From an uncultured Methanomassiliicoccales archaeon (GTDB lineage Archaea > Thermoplasmatota > Thermoplasmata > SG8-5): a stretch of DNA of 8,074 nt. The translations under genes and the position numbers were made by a program. The DNA is taken from contig CALKWP010000057.1 in the NCBI GenBank assembly GCA_938004075.1, positions 1 to 8,074 of the forward strand, read 5' to 3'. Of the stretch, positions 1-4,337 are shown piece by piece. The notes under the pieces were generated by a model that saw only the letters and a program-made list of their open reading frames with translations, had not been told where the DNA came from and did not search any database. The stretch's first letter is position 1. Each line of letters begins with the position of its first letter.

Positions 1-46
1 ACCACCGAGATCTACACTCTTTCCCTACACGACGCTCTTCCGATCT
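1..46 (+). other. Illumina TruSeq universal adapter remnant (artefact)
   Basis: These 46 bases match the 3' portion of the Illumina TruSeq universal adapter exactly as I know it, ending in the characteristic CTCTTCCGATCT at the ligation junction. The real insert begins at about base 47. The stretch should be masked. It also shows that the left edge of the window is the end of a read or contig, so nothing can be said about what lies upstream of base 47 in the genome. Any coding prediction extending into it is invalid. Confidence 0.97.
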
Positions 47-105
47 CCAGCATGCTAATAAGTGCTTTCACAAGCTATTTACTCTAGAAAAGTCATGTAT
101 ACCGG

Positions 106-110
106 GGTGA
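106..110 (+). promoter_or_regulatory. Ribosome binding site of the first small ORF
   Basis: GGTGA, complementary to the anti-Shine-Dalgarno end of archaeal 16S rRNA, lies 5 nt before the ATG at 116. It favours ATG 116 over the GTG at 62, which has no such site and lies only 16 nt from the adapter junction. Confidence 0.6.
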
Positions 111-115
111 AAGAA

Positions 116-271
116 ATGAAATTACGCAACAGAACAGCGGTGTGGGGATTCCTGGCAGCGGCATTGGCAGTATCGTTCGTTCTGTCTGCCTGGCCGGGGG
201 CGGCGGTTGGCGGGGATATGGGAGCCACGAATGAGAAATTTCTGACATGTCAAAATCAATTATTAATATGA
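116..271 (+). CDS. Small ORF with signal peptide, probably a truncated secreted-protein remnant
   Basis: ATG 116 gives a 51-residue product. Residues 1-6 (MKLRNR) are a basic n-region, residues 8-28 a hydrophobic core rich in A, L, V, F and W, and a plausible Ala-x-Ala-like cleavage region follows near WPGAAVGG. After that only about 20 residues remain, with no recognisable domain, before a TGA at 269-271. The signal-peptide coding part is GC-rich, and the tail after about 232 turns abruptly AT-rich. I therefore infer a secreted surface protein cut short by recombination or deletion. A genuine small secreted peptide is the alternative. The next gene starts 29 nt downstream on the same strand, so the two could be cotranscribed. 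In-frame upstream starts (GTG 62, ATG 95, GTG 107) would lengthen the n-region but are less convincing. The product is not recognised as any family. Confidence 0.5.
   Translation: MKLRNRTAVWGFLAAALAVSFVLSAWPGAAVGGDMGATNEKFLTCQNQLLI
260..269 (+). promoter_or_regulatory. Possible TATA-like element upstream of the 301 gene
   Basis: TTATTAATAT overlaps the stop of the small ORF. If it is an archaeal TATA box, transcription would start about 25 nt downstream, near 289-292, giving a very short leader containing the GGTGA site. No convincing purine-rich BRE is visible, and AT-rich stretches are common here, so this is weak. Confidence 0.22.
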
Positions 272-290
272 ATCACGGGATGTATTGGTA

Positions 291-295
291 GGTGA
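291..295 (+). promoter_or_regulatory. Ribosome binding site of the 307-aa surface protein gene
   Basis: GGTGA lies 5 nt upstream of ATG 301, preceded by A at 290 (AGGTGA). Spacing and context are nearly identical to those of the first ORF, and this is why ATG 301 is preferred to the GTG at 292 that overlaps the site itself. Confidence 0.6.
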
Positions 296-300
296 AGGAA

Positions 301-1224
301 ATGAACGAGGAAGGCGTTGGCAACATTGGCGGTAGGAAGAAAGTGATTGCGATAGCAATCGTGTTGGTTTTGGCAGTCACCAGCGCCGGAACATATTTGT
401 TATATAAGAATGAAGCAGCGGATGGGACTCCTGCAAGTCTTATTATAGTTTACTTTGATTCGATAAGCACTGAAAACGAGTGGATTATTACCATTGTTGA
501 TATAAGTCATAACTTGCGGGATGATGATTTGTTGGCCCAGAACCTTGATGAAAGCAAGTTAAATTATTCTGTAGAATGCGGGCCAAATTTTGACGGTTGG
601 CCTGAAGACAGAAATTACTTGTCGGAAATAATAATTTTCCCCTCTCCATACGGTGTGCGCTGGATAAATCAGAATTCAAGTATGATAGAAGTCGGGGATT
701 ATTTCGTAATAAACAAATCTGGAGGCGTTAGAGGTCAAATAAAAGCGCACGACGTTTTCCGATTTAACCCAACAGGGCGCAATTCAGTAACCATGATGGG
801 TGTGTATCTTTATCTCCCCCCCGCCGAGTTCCTGGACATGGACGTAGTGAAGACCGCAACAGGCTGGAACATGACGGTGACGTGGGTGAACGAGACGGTG
901 TTGGCGGGGTTCATGTCTGGGGGTAATGTGAGTTTTAGGGTTGAGAGCGATGATGGGACCTTCTATGGTGTTCATAAATACGGTTGGAGCGTTGCTATCG
1001 GGGCCGCAAGAAGTGATTACGTTTCTCCAGACACAACATATGATGCTCATATTATGACATATTATAACATTAATTGGTTTGATTGTGATATGAACAGGCA
1101 ATTAAGCGTCAACGACACCATCATGATAGACAATTTCTCTGGAAATGAAGATACATTGCGGTTCAGAATGTTTTGCAATAAGTATGGATGGGGACACGAA
1201 ATTTTAGAGGTTATATTTCCATGA
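301..1224 (+). CDS. Membrane-anchored extracellular protein with two diverged internal repeats
   Basis: The product is 307 aa. A basic RKK at 12-14 precedes one hydrophobic segment (about 15-35, VIAIAIVLVLAV then TYLLY), fitting an N-terminal membrane anchor or uncleaved signal with the rest outside the cell. The exterior is beta-rich, with at least eight N-x-S/T sequons (N88, N125, N138, N190, N197, N209, N271, N278), consistent with archaeal N-glycosylation. Two copies of a motif series are visible: W61-IITIV, then Y117-GVRW, then V131-GDYFVI; and W189-NMTVT, then Y255-NINW, then V270-NDTIMI. They have similar internal spacing, suggesting duplication of a roughly 100-residue domain. A pilin-type class III signal (K/R-G/A before the hydrophobic stretch) is not seen. 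The gene sits directly upstream of the giant exoprotein and is probably cotranscribed with it. GTG 292 is an alternative start adding three residues. Function is unknown; a surface-layer-associated protein is a guess. Confidence 0.85.
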   Translation: MNEEGVGNIGGRKKVIAIAIVLVLAVTSAGTYLLYKNEAADGTPASLIIVYFDSISTENEWIITIVDISHNLRDDDLLAQNLDESKLNYSVECGPNFDGWPEDRNYLSEIIIFPSPYGVRWINQNSSMIEVGDYFVINKSGGVRGQIKAHDVFRFNPTGRNSVTMMGVYLYLPPAEFLDMDVVKTATGWNMTVTWVNETVLAGFMSGGNVSFRVESDDGTFYGVHKYGWSVAIGAARSDYVSPDTTYDAHIMTYYNINWFDCDMNRQLSVNDTIMIDNFSGNEDTLRFRMFCNKYGWGHEILEVIFP

Positions 1225-1227
1225 TAA

Positions 1228-1231
1228 GGAG
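1228..1231 (+). promoter_or_regulatory. GGAG ribosome binding site pointing to GTG 1241
   Basis: GGAG lies 9 nt before GTG 1241, within 4 nt of the stop of the preceding gene. It supports an original start at 1241 for the giant exoprotein, upstream of the in-frame TGA. The ATG at 1280 has no properly spaced site. ATG 1286 has AGGA at 1276-1279, 6 nt upstream. Confidence 0.5.
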
Positions 1232-1240
1232 TTGGAATCC

Positions 1241-1279
1241 GTGAAAAACAAAAATATGAGATGTGAGTGAGTACTAGGA
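1241..1279 (+). other. Signal-peptide n-region interrupted by an in-frame TGA
   Basis: Reading from GTG 1241 gives M-K-N-K-N-M-R-C-E, then TGA at 1268-1270, then V-L-G, running in the same frame into the MMMAISLL hydrophobic core at 1280. Without the TGA this would be a textbook signal peptide: a basic n-region, a roughly 20-residue hydrophobic core and cleavage after SQA. The ORF as predicted from 1280 has no positive charge before its hydrophobic core, which is unusual for an exported protein. One substitution (CGA or TGG to TGA) would explain the stop. Alternatives are a true start at ATG 1280 or 1286, or readthrough. Confidence 0.5.
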
Positions 1280-4234
1280 ATGATGATGGCAATATCACTA
1301 CTCGTTATGACGTCTTTTCCGTTATTCGGAAGCATTTCACAAGCGAGTGAGGGAGTGACATCAGCGAATTCTATGGAAATGTTGACAGAACCAGAAACGA
1401 TGTCGGATAGCCTGACAAAAGTGCATGGGGTAGTGAAATATGTGGATGCTTATGCAAACGGAACGAAAACCGATGAAAATGGAGAACTTATGTTATCACC
1501 CCTCCGCTTCGCCAGAGTCACCATCTTTCAGTACCAAGGCCCATCTTTGTTTGTCGAAATCACAGAGGAACCCTTATACACCGATGCCAACGGGTACTTT
1601 GAGTTTGAGTTCTACCTGTCCCAGACGAATGGTGATTTCGCTTCTCCTCTATCTATAACGTATCCCCTCCCAATTTTCGCTAGGATTTACAGCGAGAGCC
1701 AATATGCAAAAGTGATGAAACCTGGGCTGATTGGTGGAACGATTTACACCCATGAGTCAGATTTGGTTGATGTATGGGAAGGCAGCAACACCGAAATTTC
1801 TTTCAACACTGGCGGTCATCCAGATCACGAAGCCTGGAACATCCTGGACAGCGTCACCGAGGCCGCGGAGTGGGTGAAGGCGAGAACGATAAACTCAGAC
1901 ACTCCAGTTGGGTGGACGAGGAGCAAGATTGATGTATTTTATCCCATTTCTAATGCTGAAAATCCACATTATCATGGCGATTCGGAAGAGATACATATTC
2001 CACAGGACGACGGTTATTGGGATCATGGAATTTATCATGAATATTGCCATGCAATAATGGATACTTTATACTGTGGAGATTATCCAAGTAGTGTATATGA
2101 CCATTCTTTTTCAGATGAATTAACTCTTGAGAACGCAATAAATGAAGGGTGGACTCCATTTATGGGAAATGCTATCGGTGGCGGGGATAGACGTCCATCA
2201 GACCCAACATATACTAAAACATGGGCGAGTACGGGCCTTGAAGAGGGGTTGGGTTGGATGGGACTATATTCGCCCGCCATTCCAAATGATGCAAATGGAC
2301 AAGACACAAATCCCGTTGATGGCATAATTGATTACGATAGAATCGAAGGAAGCATCGCAGGAATACTATGGGATCTTTATGATGATGAGTATACTCATGA
2401 TGGGTGGTTTCCTTATTATTTAGGCAATAGCACGAATCCCTACGACGACGACGGCCTCGCCCTGGGTTTCGGGCCGATATGGGATGTGATGCGGTTCAGA
2501 ACCCCCTTCACCATCTACGAGTTCTGGGACGGCTGGTTCCAGTACAGCGGTCATGCGTCCACGAATTATGACAAACACTGGATCAAAGCCATTTACTTCA
2601 ACCACGGCATAGACCCGGGCAGCAGCAACATTGCCTCGGCATACTGCCTTCCCCAGAACGCCCCCGCACCCAACCTCTTGATGGACATAATTTTCCCCGG
2701 CAGCGCATACAGTGGAACCGTGTCCCTCTACGCGACCCATGTCTGGGACCAGGATCCTGAGGACCTGGATTTCCTCAGGTGCCGGTTCGAGTATTATGCG
2801 GACCTGAACGGCAACGGCATTGCCGACGACGCAGGTGCCCGGGTTGCCATAATCGGGTCAGAGTCTACAAGTTCAAGCTATGACAGAACAGCAAGTTGGG
2901 ATACACGTTCAGTATTAGACGGCCGCTATCTGCTCAGGGCGGTCGTGGACGACGACATGCTGGAAACGATTTCGACCAATACCCTCAGTGTGGTCATAGA
3001 CAATACCAAGCCCACCAGCTCCGTCATCCCCACTGCCCCCTACTGGCGCAAAGATTCTTTCATTACCATCACAGCCACGGCCAGCAATGGCCCGAGCGGC
3101 GTCAACAACGTGAAGCTATACTACCGCTACCGGCCCAACACCGGGACGGCCTGGCCCACCACGTGGACGTTCTTCGGCACGGACAGCAACGGCGCGGACG
3201 GATGGTCTTGGACCTTCGGCGATGAGGACAATGGCTGGCCCTCAGGTCAGGGCCACTACCAGTTCCACACCAGGGCCACCGATTGGGCCGGGAATATCGA
3301 GGTGGCGCCCAGCAATCCCGACTATGATGCGGGGTATGGGTATGATAGTACGGCTCCAGTTGCCCCGACGAACTTATCGCCCCCTTCCGGCAATTACGGT
3401 TATATGACTTCCATGCAATGCACCTGGAGCACCGTGACGGACCTGAGCGGCATCACCAGGTATCAGCTGCAGTACGATGGGTCCACAGTCGCATACCCCA
3501 GCACTAACTCGTACATGTTGTCTGTCAGTCCCGGAAGCCACACCTGGCGGGTCCGGGCAGAGGTGGATGGCGCTGGGAATCCGGGTGCATGGAGCCCCAC
3601 GATCAGTTTCAACGTGGCCCCTGCCCCCCAGACCGGCAATGCATGCGGAACAGTCAAAACTTACACCGGCGACACACCGATTTCCGGGGCCTCGATTATC
3701 GCGAGTTCCATCCCCACTTTATATCCCGGTTTCGGCAATACAATATTTGGTTCTGGAGAGGAATACATTAATTACGATTACACTACATCAACAGATGATA
3801 ACGGTGGCTGGGGGATGAATCTGAATGCCGCAACTTATGATTTCACTGCATCGAAATCCGGTTACAGTTCCCAAACAATACGGGCCACTGTTCCGGCAAA
3901 TGGAATAGTTACAATAAACTTCCAACTTTCTGTATCCAGCAATGACAACTACCCGGTTTGTTTCGTTTCAGGTACGGGCATCGCTACACCGGGCGGAGCA
4001 ATAAATATAGAAGATATTCGAATAGGGGATATAGTTCTCAGCCTTAACGAGCGCACCGGTGCGATTGAGCAAAAAACTGTGCTTGACACAATGAGTCATC
4101 CGGAGTATGACGGATACCTGATGATCAACTCTCGGCTCAAGGTTACGACAAATCATCCAATCTACACAACCCGGGGAGTGTTGGAGGCTGGTAATCTGTT
4201 TGTGGGCGACACCATCGACGCTCAGTGGCGCTGA
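1280..4234 (+). CDS. Giant secreted metalloprotease-Hint protein, N-terminal part (frame broken in Hint domain)
   Basis: These 984 codons form the first part of an exoprotein. Residues 1-22 are a hydrophobic signal core, with likely cleavage after SQA. Residues 48-125 resemble a transthyretin/CNA-B-like beta-sandwich. The peptidase-like domain spans about 180-445, with HEYCH (H253, E254, H257) fitting the zinc HExxH motif. NEGW at 288-291 supplies a probable third ligand, Glu289, 32 residues beyond, as in gluzincins. GSIAGILWDLYD at 357-368 resembles the conserved LWD segment of secreted metallopeptidases. Residues about 460-575, 576-690 and 690-785 are Ig/FnIII-like beta modules (DNTKPT and DSTAPVAPTNLSPPSG boundaries), and about 787-890 is a carboxypeptidase-regulatory-like domain. 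A Hint domain starts at Cys894. The ORF ends at a TGA caused by a frame change inside the Hint domain; the protein continues in frame 3 to 6512. The protein is expected outside the cell. The exact peptidase family is not assigned. Confidence 0.85.
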   Translation: MMMAISLLVMTSFPLFGSISQASEGVTSANSMEMLTEPETMSDSLTKVHGVVKYVDAYANGTKTDENGELMLSPLRFARVTIFQYQGPSLFVEITEEPLYTDANGYFEFEFYLSQTNGDFASPLSITYPLPIFARIYSESQYAKVMKPGLIGGTIYTHESDLVDVWEGSNTEISFNTGGHPDHEAWNILDSVTEAAEWVKARTINSDTPVGWTRSKIDVFYPISNAENPHYHGDSEEIHIPQDDGYWDHGIYHEYCHAIMDTLYCGDYPSSVYDHSFSDELTLENAINEGWTPFMGNAIGGGDRRPSDPTYTKTWASTGLEEGLGWMGLYSPAIPNDANGQDTNPVDGIIDYDRIEGSIAGILWDLYDDEYTHDGWFPYYLGNSTNPYDDDGLALGFGPIWDVMRFRTPFTIYEFWDGWFQYSGHASTNYDKHWIKAIYFNHGIDPGSSNIASAYCLPQNAPAPNLLMDIIFPGSAYSGTVSLYATHVWDQDPEDLDFLRCRFEYYADLNGNGIADDAGARVAIIGSESTSSSYDRTASWDTRSVLDGRYLLRAVVDDDMLETISTNTLSVVIDNTKPTSSVIPTAPYWRKDSFITITATASNGPSGVNNVKLYYRYRPNTGTAWPTTWTFFGTDSNGADGWSWTFGDEDNGWPSGQGHYQFHTRATDWAGNIEVAPSNPDYDAGYGYDSTAPVAPTNLSPPSGNYGYMTSMQCTWSTVTDLSGITRYQLQYDGSTVAYPSTNSYMLSVSPGSHTWRVRAEVDGAGNPGAWSPTISFNVAPAPQTGNACGTVKTYTGDTPISGASIIASSIPTLYPGFGNTIFGSGEEYINYDYTTSTDDNGGWGMNLNAATYDFTASKSGYSSQTIRATVPANGIVTINFQLSVSSNDNYPVCFVSGTGIATPGGAINIEDIRIGDIVLSLNERTGAIEQKTVLDTMSHPEYDGYLMINSRLKVTTNHPIYTTRGVLEAGNLFVGDTIDAQWR

Positions 4235-4337
4235 GTTGCTGACTTCCATCGAGGAAATTACTGAAACTGCGACAGTGCACAACATCGAGGTGAAGGACAA
4301 TCACAATTACTTCGCGGAAGGAATTTTGGTGCATAAC
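3959..4337 (+). other. Intein-like Hint autoprocessing domain (about 126 aa, frameshifted)
   Basis: The N-terminal block begins with C-F-V-S-G-T-G-I-A-T-P and continues IEDIRIGDIVLS, the A-block pattern of Hint domains. The B block is T-T-N-H-P-I-Y-T (His codon 4154-4156), followed by EAGNLFVGD. After the frame change, the C-terminal blocks read VHNIEVKDNHNYF and then LVHN, ending at Asn 4335-4337. The length, about 126 residues once one extra base is discounted, is right for a mini-Hint with no homing endonuclease. The residue after HN is Lys, not Cys/Ser/Thr, so splicing by the standard mechanism is not expected. Bacterial-intein-like domains with non-nucleophilic +1 residues are known to cleave and sometimes splice. 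The domain sits between the protease half and the PKD half of the same polypeptide. Confidence 0.9.

Noticed and set aside
62..115. Longer start (GTG 62) for the first small ORF
   Set aside because: It lacks a ribosome binding site, begins 16 nt from the adapter junction, and adds residues ahead of an already complete signal peptide starting at ATG 116.
301..420. Type IV pilin or archaellin identity for the 307-aa protein
   Set aside because: The hydrophobic segment is right for a pilin, but there is no class III signal-peptidase site before it; a plain N-terminal anchor fits better.
1268..1270. Genome-wide reassignment of TGA to an amino acid
   Set aside because: The 301-1224 gene, the exoprotein C-terminus and the minus-strand gene all end sensibly at TGA, so TGA acts as a normal stop here.
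2420..2740. A 106-codon minus-strand frame
   Set aside because: It is a shadow of the GC-rich part of the exoprotein gene, with low-complexity Val/Gly/Ala content and no start signal.
3959..4337. A classical self-splicing intein with homing endonuclease
   Set aside because: The domain is too short for an endonuclease, the +1 residue is Lys, and the host is a multi-domain exoprotein rather than a conserved housekeeping enzyme.
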